Source of the DNA: Pseudomonas agarici
GTDB taxonomy: Bacteria > Pseudomonadota > Gammaproteobacteria > Pseudomonadales > Pseudomonadaceae
Assembly: GCF_900109755.1 (NCBI RefSeq)
Contig: NZ_FOAR01000003.1
Location: forward strand, 158,604 to 222,603
DNA: 64,000 nucleotides
Direction of reading: 5' to 3'
Part shown: positions 47,601 through 58,611 of the stretch, in pieces
Position numbering within the stretch: the stretch's first letter is position 1
Layout: the number at the start of each line of letters is the position of its first letter
The notes under the pieces: model-generated
Seen by the model: only the letters and a program-made list of their open reading frames with translations
What the model was told of the DNA's origin: nothing
Database searches by the model: none
Position numbers and translations under genes: made by a program

Positions 47601-47771
47601 GGTAGCCAACATGCCATCGGCAGCGGCGTAATTGGCGGTATGATCACCGCGACGATTCTGGCGATTTTCTGGGTGCCGTTGTTCTTCGTGACCGTGTCGT
47701 CTATCGGCGGCGAGAAGACGCACAAGCAGCCACACACTCCTGAAACTCCAAGCAACGAGGCTGGTCAATGA
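44619..47771 (+). CDS. ttgB: RND efflux pump TtgB (EmhB/MexB type)
   Basis: Inner-membrane proton-driven pump of 1050 residues, the typical HAE1 length. Starts [20 protein letters not shown]. It has 12 membrane helices with two large periplasmic loops and the proton-relay Asp407/Asp408 in [17 protein letters not shown]. The matching lysine is expected in helix 10 ([16 protein letters not shown]). It should export antibiotics, dyes, and perhaps polycyclic aromatics or solvents, which are the substrates of EmhB and TtgB. The stop overlaps the ttgC start by 4 bases. Confidence 0.96.
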   Translation: MSKFFIDRPIFAWVIALVIMLVGALSILKLPINQYPAIAPPAIAIAVTYPGASAQTVQDTVVQVIEQQLNGIDNLRYVASESNSDGSMTITATFEQGTSPDTAQVQVQNKLNLATPLLPEEVQRQGIRVTKSVKNFLMVIGVVSTDGSMTKDDLSNYIVSNMQDPISRTSGVGDFQVFGAQYAMRIWLDPAKLNNYKLTPVDVKNAIAAQNVQVSSGQLGGLPAMPGQQLNATIIGKTRLQTAEQFKAILLKVNQDGSQVRLGDVADVGLGGENYSVSAQFNGKPASGMAVKLAAGANALDTAKALRKTISNLEPFFPQGVKVVFPYDTTPVVTESIKGVIETLVEAIVLVFLVMFLFLQNFRATIITTMTVPVVLLGTFGILAAAGFSINTLTMFAMVLAIGLLVDDAIVVVENVERVMSEEGLSPKEATKKSMGQIQGALVGIALVLSAVLLPMAFFGGSTGVIYKQFSITIVSAMALSVMVALIFTPALCATMLKPIAKGDHGTAKRGFFGWFNRNFDRGVRGYERTVSGILRHKAPYLLVYVIILVGMIWLFMRIPTSFLPEEDQGVLFAQVQTPAGSSAERTQVVIDKMREYLLTKETDTVASVFTVNGFNFAGRGQSSAMAFIMLRPWDERSTANNVFALAARAQQHFFSFRDAKVFAFAPPAVLELGNATGFDVYLQDQAGIGHDRLMAARNQFLGMAAQSKVLTQVRPNGLNDEPQYQLSIDNERASALGVSLADIDSSLSIALGGNYINDFIDRGRVKKVYVQGQPSARMSPEDLEKWYIRNSKGEMVPFSAFAKGQWIYGAPKLSRYNGVEAMEILGSPAPGYSTGQAMAEVEAIAKKLPAGVGISWTGLSYEERLSGSQAPALFALSLLMVFLCLAALYESWSIPIAVILVVPLGIVGALLATTLRGLSNDVYFQVGLLTTIGLAAKNAILIVEFAKELHEQGHSLIDAAVQACRMRLRPIIMTSLAFILGVVPLAIATGAGSGSQHAIGSGVIGGMITATILAIFWVPLFFVTVSSIGGEKTHKQPHTPETPSNEAGQ

Positions 47772-49219
47772 GCAAGTCCCTTCTTCATATAGCGGTCGCC
47801 GCCTTCGTGCTCAGCGGTTGCTCGTTGATTCCTGACTACCAACGCCCGCAAGCGCCGATAGCGCCACAGTACCCGCAAGGACCGGCCTACTCGCCGGATC
47901 AGGCGGCGAACGTCGCGGCCGCCGAACAAGGCTGGCGCCAGTTCTTCAACGATCCGGCCTTGCAACAGCTGATCCAGGTCGCCTTGGAAAACAACCGCGA
48001 CCTGCGCGTCGCGGCGCTGAACATCGAGGCCTACCGTGCCCAATACCGGATCCAGCGTGCCGATCTGTTCCCCGCCATCGACGCCAACGGCAACGGCAGC
48101 CGCCAGCGCCTGCCGGCCAACGCATCGTCAAGCGGCAATGCGGGGATCAACAGCCAATACTCGGCGACTCTCGGGGTCAGTTCTTATGAGCTGGACCTGT
48201 TTGGGCGTATCCGCAGTTTGAGCGAACAGGCACTGCAGACTTACTTCGCCAGCGAAGAGGCTCGCCGCACCACCCAGATCAGTCTCGTGGCCAGCGTCGC
48301 CAATGCTTACCTGACCTGGCAGGCCGACAGAGAACTGCTCAAGCTGACCCAGGACACCCTCGCGGCCTACGAGGAAAGCTACAAGCTGACCGCGCGCAGC
48401 AATGAAGTCGGCGTCGCCTCTGCCCTGGACCTGAGCCAGTCGCGCACTTCGGTCGAAGGAGCGCGAGTCAAGCTGGCGCAATTCACCCGCCAGATGGCCG
48501 AAGACCAGAACAACCTGACCTTGCTGCTGGGAGCCGCCATTCCGGCCAACCTGCCGGCGGCCCAGCCGCTGTCGGCCGATTTGCTCAGCGAGTTGCCCGC
48601 CGGCCTGCCATCGGAGTTGCTGCAACGTCGTCCGGACATTCTGGGCGCCGAGCACCAATTGATGGCCGCCAACGCCAATATCGGCGCGGCCCGGGCCGCC
48701 TTCTTCCCGAACATCAGCCTGACCGCCAATGCCGGGACCCTGAGCCCCGACCTCGGCGGCCTGTTCAAGGGCGGTTCGGGGACTTGGTTGTTCTCGCCCA
48801 ATATCAGTATTCCGATCTTCAACGCCGGCAGTCTGCGAGCCAGCCTGGATTACTCGAAGATCCAGAAGGACATCGGCGTGGCCAACTACGAGAAAGCGAT
48901 CCAGACCGGCTTCAAGGAAGTCTCCGATGGCCTGGCCGCGCGCCAGACCTTCAACCAACAGTTGCAGGCTCAGCGCGATCTGGTTGCCGCCAACCAGGAT
49001 TACTACCGTCTGGCCGAGCGGCGCTACCGCATTGGTGTCGACAGCAACCTGACCTTCCTGGATGCCCAGCGCCAGTTGTTCACTGCCCAGCAGTCGCTGA
49101 TCAGCGATCGCCTGTCGCAGCTCACCAGCGAGGTCAACCTGTACAAGGCCCTCGGCGGTGGCTGGAATGAGCAGACCGCTCAAACCCGCCCGATCAACCA
49201 AACGGCATCGAAGGGTTGA
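47768..49219 (+). CDS. ttgC: RND efflux outer-membrane channel TtgC (EmhC/OprM type)
   Basis: Outer-membrane lipoprotein of 483 residues with two outer-membrane-efflux (TolC-like) repeats. Lipoprotein signal ends [15 protein letters not shown]. The paired helical regions include [21 protein letters not shown] and [35 protein letters not shown] (key PDILGAE and FFPNISL), typical of the OprM family. It completes the tripartite pump. A long perfect terminator hairpin follows at 49286-49333. Confidence 0.95.
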   Translation: MSKSLLHIAVAAFVLSGCSLIPDYQRPQAPIAPQYPQGPAYSPDQAANVAAAEQGWRQFFNDPALQQLIQVALENNRDLRVAALNIEAYRAQYRIQRADLFPAIDANGNGSRQRLPANASSSGNAGINSQYSATLGVSSYELDLFGRIRSLSEQALQTYFASEEARRTTQISLVASVANAYLTWQADRELLKLTQDTLAAYEESYKLTARSNEVGVASALDLSQSRTSVEGARVKLAQFTRQMAEDQNNLTLLLGAAIPANLPAAQPLSADLLSELPAGLPSELLQRRPDILGAEHQLMAANANIGAARAAFFPNISLTANAGTLSPDLGGLFKGGSGTWLFSPNISIPIFNAGSLRASLDYSKIQKDIGVANYEKAIQTGFKEVSDGLAARQTFNQQLQAQRDLVAANQDYYRLAERRYRIGVDSNLTFLDAQRQLFTAQQSLISDRLSQLTSEVNLYKALGGGWNEQTAQTRPINQTASKG

Positions 49220-49285
49220 AGCCTCTGCCGCGACGCAACACAACGCCGTCGCAGGCTGTGTGAGAGGCTAGCAATCCACATCGCC

Positions 49286-49333
49286 ATAACGAAAAATGCT
49301 CCGTATCTTTCGATACGGAGCATTTTTCGTTAT
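49286..49333. terminator. 22-bp perfect inverted repeat (bidirectional terminator)
   Basis: Arms at 49286-49307 and 49312-49333 are perfectly complementary over 22 bp, with a TTTC loop. The arms contain A5 and T5 runs near their outer ends, so the structure can end transcription both from ttgC and from the opposite strand. Located 67 bases after the ttgC stop. Confidence 0.88.
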
Positions 49334-49468
49334 AGCTGATCTCTCACAGGTCGCGCGCGCGACCACACCAGTTTGTTCGCGGCGACGCGTTCGGCGAAAA
49401 ACGTCCGATCGTCAGCTAGTGGCCTGCCGGCCTCCAAGCTTGAGCTAGCGAATTCACCGTCCAAGCCA

Positions 49469-50368
49469 CTAGTGTGAATTGCTGTCCCACCACCAATTCC
49501 AGAAGCCGGGCAGTTGCACGGGAACGGAACTGTCGGCCACTGTGCGAGCCATCACCGCCCGCAACAAGGCCGGACGATCCGTATAGAACGGCTGTTCGGC
49601 GGTGCGCACGCCGGTGTCCCGCGCACAGTCCATGAGGATCTGCAGATACTCCTGCATATGCCGGGCGGTGTAGCGATTAAGGTCATGGAAAGTCACCACC
49701 ACCGGGATCACCCCATCGACCGCCGGCATCTCGCCACGGGCGATCTGTTCACGCACCTCGGCCAAGTGCTTGAGCAAGTTGGCCCGGCGCTGCGGGCTGG
49801 CGGTAATCCCCCAGACCTTGCCATCATTGGCGCTCAAGTCGGTCAACAATACCCGCAGGCCATGTCGCTGATAAGCGGCGAAGGTGCGTTTGTCGTAATT
49901 CCAGAATGGCGGGCGCAGGAGGGTCGGCGGTTCTCCGGTGATCGCCGCGATATCGGCACTGCCATCGAGAAGGGATTGCTCCAGTTCCTGCGCACTCAGC
50001 GAGCGATGATTGGTGTGCCAGTGGGTTGCGGTGTGAAAGCCCAGGATATGCCCCTCGGCATGCTCGCGCCGCATCAGCGCACGACCGATATCGCTGTTGC
50101 CAGCCCTTGGAGCACGGGTCTGGACAAAGAACAACGCCTTGATCCCTGGCTGGATCGGGTTGGCGGCCAAGTCGTCGAGCACTGAAGCGGTCGGGTTGTA
50201 GAAACTCGATGCGCTGGGGCCGTCATCGAAAGTCAGCAGGAAACGGATCGGCGCCTGCATGCGCAGGGCTTGCTCCGTGCCTGGGGTCAAAGGCATCGGC
50301 GGGCCGATACAGCCGCTCAGGCCAACAGCGAGCGCGAGCATCGAGAGAACAGCGAAAACCGATTTCAT
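49469..50368 (-). CDS. Polysaccharide deacetylase family lipoprotein
   Basis: Protein of 299 residues starting MKSVFAVLSMLALAVGLSGC, a lipoprotein signal with lipobox LSGC. The catalytic domain is of the NodB type: motif 1 LLTFDDGPSASS, motif 2 HILGFHTATHWH, motif 3 LLRPPFWNYD. It probably N- or O-deacetylates a cell-envelope or extracellular polysaccharide. ATG 50368 is chosen for the complete lipoprotein signal; the frame continues to 50419. The neighbours (ttgC, pcaC) do not point to a particular polymer. Confidence 0.85.
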   Translation of the reverse strand: MKSVFAVLSMLALAVGLSGCIGPPMPLTPGTEQALRMQAPIRFLLTFDDGPSASSFYNPTASVLDDLAANPIQPGIKALFFVQTRAPRAGNSDIGRALMRREHAEGHILGFHTATHWHTNHRSLSAQELEQSLLDGSADIAAITGEPPTLLRPPFWNYDKRTFAAYQRHGLRVLLTDLSANDGKVWGITASPQRRANLLKHLAEVREQIARGEMPAVDGVIPVVVTFHDLNRYTARHMQEYLQILMDCARDTGVRTAEQPFYTDRPALLRAVMARTVADSSVPVQLPGFWNWWWDSNSH

Positions 50369-50472
50369 GAGGTTGGCCTGGTCCAGGTCAAGACAGTTGC
50401 GCAACCAAGATATCATCAAGCCGTCGCTGCAAGGAACGGAGCAGGACTTGAGATGAGACCGTACCCACTTTC

Positions 50473-50501
50473 TGCCCTCTCCGTCCCGAAGGGAGAGGGC
50501 A
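50473..50501. repeat. Hairpin downstream of pcaC
   Basis: Perfect 10-bp stem TGCCCTCTCC (50473-50482) / GGAGAGGGCA (50492-50501) with a 9-base loop. It lies between the pcaC 3' end and the start of the deacetylase gene. There is no T-tract; it resembles a frequent intergenic Pseudomonas palindrome and may serve as the end of the pca transcript. Confidence 0.45.
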
Positions 50502-50536
50502 TCGTGCTCATCACCGCACAGGAACCGCCACGTTGC

Positions 50537-50929
50537 TCAGGAGCGGGACTCGACACCCAACTCGTCCCACACCGACTCCGCCATATGGAAGGTCGCATTA
50601 GCCGCCGGAATCCCACAGTAGATCGCACTCTGCATCAGCACCTCCTTGATCTCCTCGCGGGTTACACCGTTGTTGGCCGCCGCGCGCAGGTGCAGCTTGA
50701 GCTCGTCGCCGCGATTCATGCCGATCAACATGGCAATGGTGATCAGGCTGCGGGTGTGCCGGGGTAGCCCCGGTCGCGTCCAGATATCGCCCCAGGCATG
50801 GCGGGTGATCATTTCCTGGAACTCCGAATTGAACTCGGTCAGGTTGTTCAGGCTGCGCTCGACATGGGCATCACCCAGCACGGCGCGACGTACTTGCAGA
50901 CCTTCGGCGTAACGTTGTTTTTCGTCCAC
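50537..50929 (-). CDS. pcaC: 4-carboxymuconolactone decarboxylase
   Basis: Decarboxylates 4-carboxymuconolactone to 3-oxoadipate enol-lactone in the protocatechuate branch. The 130-residue protein has RHAWGDIWTRPGLPRHTRSL and HLRAAANNGVTREEIKEV, the CMD domain with a Cys in AIYCGIPAANAT. I place the start at GTG 50929 (MDEKQRYAEG): it matches the P. putida N-terminus as I recall it and has GAGGAG 7 bases upstream, while ATG 50935 is only one base from that SD. Last gene of the pcaTBDC group. Confidence 0.92.
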   Translation of the reverse strand: MDEKQRYAEGLQVRRAVLGDAHVERSLNNLTEFNSEFQEMITRHAWGDIWTRPGLPRHTRSLITIAMLIGMNRGDELKLHLRAAANNGVTREEIKEVLMQSAIYCGIPAANATFHMAESVWDELGVESRS

Positions 50930-50940
50930 GATCATGCTCC

Positions 50941-51735
50941 TCAAACCTTGGCCAGCAGGAAATCCAATACCCGGCGGCTGAAGTCATCGCCGGCCTGGAC
51001 ATTCGACAGATGGGCGGCATGGACTTCGGCGTGCTTGGCGCCCTTCACCTGCTGCTGGATAAACATCCCGCCCGACGGTGGCGTCACCGCGTCTTCGCTG
51101 CCCGAAATCACCAGCAGAGGCACCTGGATTGCACTGACATGCTCGCGGAAATCGGCATCGCGCACGGCATAGCAGTTGGCCGCATAACCTTGCGGCGATG
51201 TGGCAGCGAGCATGTCGGTAATCGGCGTGACCCGCTCCGGCTGACGGGCACAGAAGTCCGGCGTGAACCAGCGCGAAATGGCCCCATCGCGCAAGGCACG
51301 CATGGCTGCCTCACCGTCGCGCAGCACGGTTTCAATACGCGGGTTCCATATGCTCGCATCACCGATCTTTGCCGCCGTGTTGCACACGATCAGTTTGTTC
51401 AGGCGCTCGCCGGCATGAATCCCCAACCACTGGCCGATCAAGCCTCCCATGGACAAACCACAGAAATGTGCGCGTTCGATCTGCAATGCATCGAGCAGCG
51501 CCAACACGTCCTGACCCAGTTGCTCAATACTGTATGGCCCTTCGGTGACCAGCGAGCGACCATGGCCACGGGTGTCGTAGCGCAGCACCTGGAAGTGCTC
51601 GCAGAACGCCGGTATCTGGGTATCCCACATGCCCAGATCGGTGCCCAGGGAGTTGGATAACACCAGTACCGGAGCACCCTGCGGGCCATCGAGCCGGTAA
51701 TTCAGTTGGCCTTCGGCCAGTTGTACAAAAGCCAC
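50941..51735 (-). CDS. pcaD: 3-oxoadipate enol-lactonase
   Basis: Alpha/beta-hydrolase of 264 residues that hydrolyses enol-lactone to 3-oxoadipate, the point where the catechol and protocatechuate branches join. It has LVLSNSLGTDLGMWD, the nucleophile elbow HFCGLSMGGLIG, and a C-terminal VISGSEDAVTPP acid loop with the His in KHAEVHAAHLSN. The window has no separate catD, so this enzyme must serve both branches. Lies 11 bases after pcaB. Confidence 0.93.
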   Translation of the reverse strand: MAFVQLAEGQLNYRLDGPQGAPVLVLSNSLGTDLGMWDTQIPAFCEHFQVLRYDTRGHGRSLVTEGPYSIEQLGQDVLALLDALQIERAHFCGLSMGGLIGQWLGIHAGERLNKLIVCNTAAKIGDASIWNPRIETVLRDGEAAMRALRDGAISRWFTPDFCARQPERVTPITDMLAATSPQGYAANCYAVRDADFREHVSAIQVPLLVISGSEDAVTPPSGGMFIQQQVKGAKHAEVHAAHLSNVQAGDDFSRRVLDFLLAKV

Positions 51736-51746
51736 GGTAATCTCCT

Positions 51747-53105
51747 TCAGGTAAAAGCCAAGTGGTCAGCCACGGCACGTTCGACCCAGGTCCGCGCCTG
51801 GCCGAGATAGTGGGCAGGGTCGAGCAGGCGATCCAGTTCGTCGGCGGACAATTGAGCGGTCACTTGCCGCTCATCGCCTAGCACCGCACGCAGGTGACGC
51901 CGTTCAGCGACAGCCCGCTGGCAGCATTGCTCCAGCAAGTGGTGGGCGGTGTCGCGGCCCAGTCGCTGGGCCAAGACGATGCTCACCGCCTCCGCCAGTA
52001 ACAGTCCCTGGGTCAGGTCGAGGTTTTCGAGCATTCGCGCCGGGTCGACTTCCAGGCCCTTGCCGACAATCAACGCCTGCTGCAAGGCCCCGGAGACCAA
52101 CCGGCAAATCTCCGGCAGGGTCTCCCATTCGGCATGCCACAAGCCGAGACTGCGTTCGTGTTCCTGGGGCATGGCACTGAACAGGGTCGAGAGCAACCCC
52201 GGAACCCGAGTCGCCGTCGCGATCAGCACGGCGGCGCCTACTGGGTTGCGCTTGTGCGGCATGGTCGAGGATCCCCCCTTGCCCGGCGCCGACGGTTCGA
52301 AGACTTCCGCTGCCTCGGTCTGCATCAGCAGGCTGATATCACGCCCCAGCTTGCCCAGGCTGCCGGCGACCAATCCGAGCACGGCGCCGAACTCCACCAG
52401 GCGATCGCGCTGAGTGTGCCAGGGCTGCTCCGGCAGGCCGAGTTGCAGTTCGGCCGCCAGCGCTTCGGCCACCGGCATCGCCTGATCACCCAACGCCGCA
52501 AGCGTGCCCGACGCCCCGCCAAATTGCAGGCTGAACAAACGCGGTTGCAGCTCACGCAAACGCTGTCGATGGCGGGTGATGGCTCCCAGCCAGCCGGCGA
52601 TCTTCATGCCCAGAGTGACCGGGGTCGCCTGTTGCAGCCATGTCCGTCCGGCCAGTGGCGTGGCCGCATAACGCCGAGCCTGGGACACCAGTACTTCACC
52701 CAGGCGCTGCAGATCACGGTCAATCAGTTGCCAGGCGCCGCGCAATTGCAATACCAGACCAGTGTCCATCACATCCTGGCTGGTGGCGCCCAGGTGTACA
52801 TAACGCTCGGCTTCGGCATCGGCGACGGCGATCTGTTTGCCCAGGGCCTTGACCAGCGGGATTGCCGAGTTGCCGGCTGTGGCGATGGCTTCGCCGAGGG
52901 CAGAAAAGTCATAGAGTTCGGCCCGACAGGCGGCCTCAATAGGCACAACAGCCGCCTGGGGAATCAGTCCGACCCGCGCCTGCGCACGAGCCAGAGCGGC
53001 CTCGAAGTCCAGCATCGCCTGGACCCGGCCCTGATCGGAGAACACCTCACCCATATCGCAGGCGATAAAGTAGGCATCGAACAATTGGTTGCTCGGTCGC
53101 GGCAT
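51747..53105 (-). CDS. pcaB: 3-carboxy-cis,cis-muconate cycloisomerase
   Basis: Lactonises 3-carboxymuconate in the protocatechuate branch; a fumarase/argininosuccinase-superfamily enzyme. The 452-residue protein begins MPRPSNQLFDAYF and carries the signature GKGGSSTMPHKRNPVGA in the C-terminal half, together with LGATSQDVMDTGLVLQ. ATG 53105 gives the family length; the frame remains open a further 130 codons upstream into the pcaT 3' end without homology. Confidence 0.94.
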   Translation of the reverse strand: MPRPSNQLFDAYFIACDMGEVFSDQGRVQAMLDFEAALARAQARVGLIPQAAVVPIEAACRAELYDFSALGEAIATAGNSAIPLVKALGKQIAVADAEAERYVHLGATSQDVMDTGLVLQLRGAWQLIDRDLQRLGEVLVSQARRYAATPLAGRTWLQQATPVTLGMKIAGWLGAITRHRQRLRELQPRLFSLQFGGASGTLAALGDQAMPVAEALAAELQLGLPEQPWHTQRDRLVEFGAVLGLVAGSLGKLGRDISLLMQTEAAEVFEPSAPGKGGSSTMPHKRNPVGAAVLIATATRVPGLLSTLFSAMPQEHERSLGLWHAEWETLPEICRLVSGALQQALIVGKGLEVDPARMLENLDLTQGLLLAEAVSIVLAQRLGRDTAHHLLEQCCQRAVAERRHLRAVLGDERQVTAQLSADELDRLLDPAHYLGQARTWVERAVADHLAFT

Positions 53106-53152
53106 AACAAAATCCCTGGTAAATGCGCGCCCGAGGCGGGCGCGCAGGCCAA

Positions 53153-54448
53153 TCAGTGATCGTGGTGCAGGTACGCCGCCTGTTTCGGCAGGCGCAGGCT
53201 GAACAGAAAGGCAACGACCATCATCGCCGTCACATACCAATAGAAGGCGTTTTCCATCCCCACTGACTTGAGGTTCAAGGCCACGTATTCCGCCGAACCG
53301 CCAAACAGGGCGTTCGCCACCGCGTAGGCCAGACCGACACCCAGCGCGCGCACCTGCACCGGGAACATCTCGGCTTTGACCAGGCCGCTGATGGACGTGT
53401 AAAAGCTGACAATTGCCAGGGCCAAGGTGATCAGTACCAAGGCCAGGAACGGATTGGTCACCGTCTTCAGAGCTAACAGAATCGGCACTGTGCACAAGGT
53501 GCCCAGGCCACCGAACCAGAGCATCGAATTACGTCGGCCAATCTTGTCCGAGAGCATGCCGAACAGCGGCTGCATGCACATATAAAGAAAGAGCGCGCCG
53601 GTCATGATGTAGCTGGCGGTCTTGACCGTCATCCCCGCAGTGTTCACCAGGTATTTCTGCATATACGTGGTGAAGGTATAGAAAATCAACGAGCCGCCAG
53701 CGGTGTAACCAAGCACGGTGATAAACGCCGCCTTGTGATCACGGAACAAGGCCCGGATACTGCCGGCGTCTTTGTCCTGGCGAGTTTCCTTGCTGGTGGT
53801 TTCCTTCAAGGAGCGACGCAGCAACAATGAGATCACCGCCGCGATGGCGCCGATCACGAACGGTATGCGCCAGCCCCAGGCCTTGAGTTCGGGCTCGGTC
53901 AGGAACTGTTGCAAGATCACCACGACCAGCACCGCCAGCAATTGGCCGCCAATCAGGGTCACGTACTGGAACGAGGCAAAGAAGCCACGCTGGCCGCGCA
54001 ACGCCACCTCACTCATGTAGGTTGCGGTAGTGCCGTACTCGCCGCCCACCGACAGCCCCTGGAACAGCCGCGCCATCAGCAGCAGCGCCGGAGCCCAGGC
54101 ACCGATGCTGGCGTAGGTCGGCAGGAAGGCGATGACCAGGGAGCCGGCACACATCATCAGCACCGAGATCATCATCGAATTCTTGCGCCCGTGCTTGTCC
54201 GCGACGCGGCCAAACAACCAGCCGCCGATCGGCCGCATCAGAAAGCCGGCGGCAAACACGCCGGCGGTGTTCAGCAGTTGTACCGTCGGATCGTCGGAAG
54301 GGAAAAAGGCCGGGGCGAAATAGATGGCACAGAAGGCATAGACATAGAAGTCAAACCATTCGACCAGATTACCGGAAGACGCACCGACGATGGCAAAGAT
54401 CCTTTTGCTGCGTTCCTCGCTGGTGTACGGCATCGTTGTTGTTGTCAT
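53153..54448 (-). CDS. pcaT: MHS family MFS dicarboxylate transporter PcaT
   Basis: Inner-membrane proton symporter of 431 residues with 12 predicted helices of the metabolite:H+ symporter family (KgtP-like). N-terminal [21 protein letters not shown] and motif [16 protein letters not shown] are clear, and the [13 protein letters not shown] segment is a family hallmark. In P. putida PcaT takes up 3-oxoadipate and adipate, which fits its place between pcaF and pcaB. A 2-oxoglutarate role cannot be excluded from sequence alone. Confidence 0.88.
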   Translation of the reverse strand: MTTTTMPYTSEERSKRIFAIVGASSGNLVEWFDFYVYAFCAIYFAPAFFPSDDPTVQLLNTAGVFAAGFLMRPIGGWLFGRVADKHGRKNSMMISVLMMCAGSLVIAFLPTYASIGAWAPALLLMARLFQGLSVGGEYGTTATYMSEVALRGQRGFFASFQYVTLIGGQLLAVLVVVILQQFLTEPELKAWGWRIPFVIGAIAAVISLLLRRSLKETTSKETRQDKDAGSIRALFRDHKAAFITVLGYTAGGSLIFYTFTTYMQKYLVNTAGMTVKTASYIMTGALFLYMCMQPLFGMLSDKIGRRNSMLWFGGLGTLCTVPILLALKTVTNPFLALVLITLALAIVSFYTSISGLVKAEMFPVQVRALGVGLAYAVANALFGGSAEYVALNLKSVGMENAFYWYVTAMMVVAFLFSLRLPKQAAYLHHDH

Positions 54449-54574
54449 ATTTACTCACTCGTAGGAAGGCTAGTTGCCTAGACATACTTCGCAACACACC
54501 TGTTGCGCAAGAACAATCGCCCAAATGACGGTACTTGGCCATCATTCGGGCTTCTGTTCTATTGCCTACGGATC

Positions 54575-55776
<1,202 letters not shown>

Positions 55777-55777
<1 letters not shown>

Positions 55778-56556
55778 CAGGCTTCTCCAGGGGCTTGGCC
55801 ATGGGCGGCAGCGGTACGGGCTTCCAGATCACGCAAGGCGGCCAGCTCGATTTCGGTTGGAGCCGCGGTACTGTCCACCTGCTCGGCGAAACGCACAGGC
55901 CAACCCGTGGCGGTGATCACCTGTTCACGGGTCACACCTGGATGCAGGGCTGTGACGATAAATTCGTGGCTGTGCGCTTCCGGCTCCATGATGCACAGGT
56001 CGGTAATGATGCCCACCGGACCGGCACCCGGTAGCCCGAGACGCTTGCGCGAATCGCCGCCTTCGCCGTGGCCGACCGACGTGATGAAGTCCAGCTTATC
56101 GACGAAGGAGCGGGCCGATTGCTTGAGAATAATCAGTACGCTCTTCGCCGAACCGGCGATCTCCGGTGCTCCGCCGGCCCCTGGCAAGCGGACTTTGGGC
56201 GAGAAGTAATCGCCCACTACCGTGGTGTTGATATTGCCAAAACGGTCGACCTGAGCGGCCCCGAGGAAACCGACGTCGATCCGCCCACCTTGCAGCCAAT
56301 AGCGGAAAATCTCGCCGGTGGGCACCACGGTGTCGGCGGTTTCCGCCAGTTCGCCGTCACCGATGGACAGCGGCAATACGCTGGGCTTGGCACCGATCGG
56401 GCCGGATTCGTAGATCAGCACCACATCCGGCGAAGAGGTCAATCGTGCCAGGTTGGCAGCCTTGGACGGTAGGCCGATACCGACAAAGCAGACCGAGCCG
56501 TTCTTCAGGCGACGGGCCGCGGCGACGGTCATCATTTCATTGGTGGTGTAGGTCAT
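55777..56556 (-). CDS. pcaJ: 3-oxoadipate:succinyl-CoA transferase subunit B
   Basis: Beta subunit (259 residues) of the CoA transferase that activates 3-oxoadipate using succinyl-CoA. The catalytic glutamate lies in IYESGPIGAKP, and family blocks VCFVGIGLPSKAANLARL and GAQVDRFGNINTTVVGDY-like GAAQVDRFGNINTTVVG are present. The start overlaps the pcaI stop (TAATG), ensuring equal amounts of both subunits. Confidence 0.95.
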
Positions 56557-57413
56557 TATTTTGCCTCCGACGCACGGGCCAGCTTGGCCTGGAACTCGGC
56601 GAAGTCCGCCGTGCCATGGATGTATTCAGCGATCCAGGCGGTAAAGGTTTCACGGTCACGGGCAATCGGGTCCCAGGCCTGATAGAAACGGTTGTCGCGC
56701 TCGGTGTAGCCATGGGCATAGGACGGATGCGCGCCACCTGGTACATGACAGACCGCGCTCAACGCCCAGGTCGGCAAGACACAGGAGTTCATCGGCGCGT
56801 TCAAGTCATCGACAATTTCCTCGACCGTGACGATGCACCGCCTGGCGGCCAGGGCGGCCTCCTTCTGCACCCCGAGAATCCCCCATAGCAGCACATTGCC
56901 CTGGCGGTCGGCTTTCTGCGCGTGGATCACCGTGACATCGGGTCGAACCGAAGGCACGGCGGCAAGCACCTCACCGGTGAACGGGCAGGTCACGCTCTTG
57001 ATCAACGGGTTGACCTTGGGCAGATCGGAACCGGCGTAGGCACGCAGTACCGCGAATGGCAGGCCAGAAGCACCCGCAACGTAGGCATTGGCCAGGTCGG
57101 CGTGGCTGTGCTCTTCGATTTCCAGATCATGGGGCCAGTGTTTCTCGACCGCATCGCGCAGGCGATGCAGGGAACCGACACCTGGGTTGCCACCCCAGGA
57201 GAAGATCAGCTTGCGGGCGCAACCGGCACCGATCAACTGGTCGTAGATCAGGTCGGGGGTCATCCGCACCAGTGTCAGGTCTTTCTTGCCCTGACGAATG
57301 ATTTCATGACCTGCTGCGGTCGGAATCAGATGAGTGAAGCCTTCAAGAGCGACGGTGTCACCGTCGTTGACGAACTGCTTCACCGCTTCATGCAGCGAAA
57401 GGATTTCAGCCAT
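56556..57413 (-). CDS. pcaI: 3-oxoadipate:succinyl-CoA transferase subunit A
   Basis: Alpha subunit (285 residues) of 3-oxoadipate CoA-transferase. It begins MAEILSLHEAVKQFVNDGDT and has VALEGFTHLIP, the SWGGNPGVGSL loop and ADRQGNVLLWG. First gene of pcaIJF. The PcaR-like palindrome at 57533-57547 lies about 120 bases upstream of the start, implying a leader of about 100 bases. Confidence 0.95.
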   Translation of the reverse strand: MAEILSLHEAVKQFVNDGDTVALEGFTHLIPTAAGHEIIRQGKKDLTLVRMTPDLIYDQLIGAGCARKLIFSWGGNPGVGSLHRLRDAVEKHWPHDLEIEEHSHADLANAYVAGASGLPFAVLRAYAGSDLPKVNPLIKSVTCPFTGEVLAAVPSVRPDVTVIHAQKADRQGNVLLWGILGVQKEAALAARRCIVTVEEIVDDLNAPMNSCVLPTWALSAVCHVPGGAHPSYAHGYTERDNRFYQAWDPIARDRETFTAWIAEYIHGTADFAEFQAKLARASEAK

Positions 57414-57532
57414 GGATGCAGACTCCCGGTTTCAACAAGCCAGCGTGGAAGAAAAAGGCGCGAGGTTCAGCGCCGGAGTGAAACCAGATTAAGTCGGGGC
57501 TGGGGGGCAAACAAGCCGATAACCGACTAAGT

Positions 57533-57547
57533 GTTCGATTATCGAAC
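57533..57547. promoter_or_regulatory. PcaR-like operator upstream of pcaI
   Basis: GTTCGAT-T-ATCGAAC, a perfect 15-bp palindrome with one central base. It closely resembles the PcaR site reported for P. putida (about GTTCGATAATCGCAC). On the minus strand TTGATA lies about 17 bases upstream of TCGATA, so the palindrome would cover the -10 region of the pcaI promoter. Confidence 0.75.
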
Positions 57548-57657
57548 CGATTGTTTGCAAGCTATCAATATAGAACGAATGACGCTCAGGCAAACCGCTT
57601 CAGTGTAAACGGCAGCAGCGGGAGAGCACTTTTGAAGAGAGTGCTCATGCGGGACAT

Positions 57658-58500
57658 TCAGGCAAACACTTGGGCGCTGAGGTCACGACTGGCACTGAGC
57701 ATGTTCGGCAGGAACCGCTGCTCCAGCTCACTGCGGCTGACGTGTCCGGCATGAGTGCTCACGTTCAGGGCCGCCAGCACCTGGCCCGAGGCGTCATAGA
57801 TCGGCACGGCGATTGAGCGCAGACCCGGTTCAAGCTCCTGGTCGACGATGCACCAGCCTTGCTGGCGAACTTGCAACAGACATTCGAGCAAGGCTTCGGG
57901 GGTGCGCAGGGTACGGCTGGTTTTGGCTGGCAGGTCGACATGGTCGAGGTATTCCTGCAGCGATGCATCGTCCAATGCGGCCAGTAGGATCCGGCCCATG
58001 GAGGTACAATAGGCCGGCAGCCGCCCGCCCACGGAAAGATCGACCGAGATCAGCCGCTGGGTCGTGGCCGAGCGGGCAATATAGAGGATGTCATCGCCCT
58101 CCAGCGTGGCCATGTTGCAGGCTTCGTGGAGTTGTTCGCTCATGCGATCCAGATAAGGCTGGGCCGACACAGCCAGCGGAGTCGAAGACAAATAGGCATG
58201 ACCCAGAGTCAAGACCTTGGGCAACAGCGAATAGGTACGTCCATCGGTAGTGGCATAGCCGAGTTTGATCAGCGTATGCAGGCAACGGCGCACGGACGCC
58301 CGGGGAATCTCCGTGCGATGGCTGATCTGCGCGATGGTCAAGTGCCGCTTGCGCTCCTGGAACGCTTGCACCACCGCCAGGCCCCGGGCCAGCGAGGTCA
58401 TGAAATCCGGATCACCGGTAAAGGCCTGGATCCGCTTGGCGGGCGAGGCGACGATAGGCGGCGCCACGAAGTTAAAGACAGTACGCAGTGGGTCGTTCAT
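57658..58500 (-). CDS. pcaR: IclR family regulator PcaR
   Basis: Regulator that activates the pca genes in response to 3-oxoadipate. The 280-residue protein has the N-terminal IclR HTH (LAVVQAFQERKRHLTIAQI, HRTEIPRASVRRCLHTL) and the C-terminal effector domain (CNMATLEGDDILYIAR, STHAGHVSRSELEQRFLP). ATG 58500 is preceded by AAGGA at 6 bases; the frame continues upstream to 58596 without homology. It sits upstream of pcaIJF on the same strand but has its own promoter. Confidence 0.93.
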   Translation of the reverse strand: MNDPLRTVFNFVAPPIVASPAKRIQAFTGDPDFMTSLARGLAVVQAFQERKRHLTIAQISHRTEIPRASVRRCLHTLIKLGYATTDGRTYSLLPKVLTLGHAYLSSTPLAVSAQPYLDRMSEQLHEACNMATLEGDDILYIARSATTQRLISVDLSVGGRLPAYCTSMGRILLAALDDASLQEYLDHVDLPAKTSRTLRTPEALLECLLQVRQQGWCIVDQELEPGLRSIAVPIYDASGQVLAALNVSTHAGHVSRSELEQRFLPNMLSASRDLSAQVFA

Positions 58501-58581
58501 TCCAGATCCTTGTTCACGCGGTCGGCGGCTCTTACCGGCAGACATCGGCCTGAGCGATAAGCCGGCCAGAGTCGACATTGG

Positions 58582-58611
58582 GCGATTATCGAACATGGAC
58601 TCGATAATCGC
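58582..58611. promoter_or_regulatory. PcaR-like inverted repeat upstream of pcaR
   Basis: Perfect 11-bp arms GCGATTATCGA (58582-58592) and TCGATAATCGC (58601-58611) around an 8-base spacer. Part of it (TTATCGAAC) is shared with the pcaI operator. It lies about 80-110 bases before the pcaR start and is a likely autoregulation site. Confidence 0.65.

Noticed and set aside
51747..53495. A 582-codon version of pcaB
   Set aside because: The extra 130 N-terminal codons overlap pcaT and have no homology to cycloisomerases; ATG 53105 gives the normal MPRPSNQLF start and family length.
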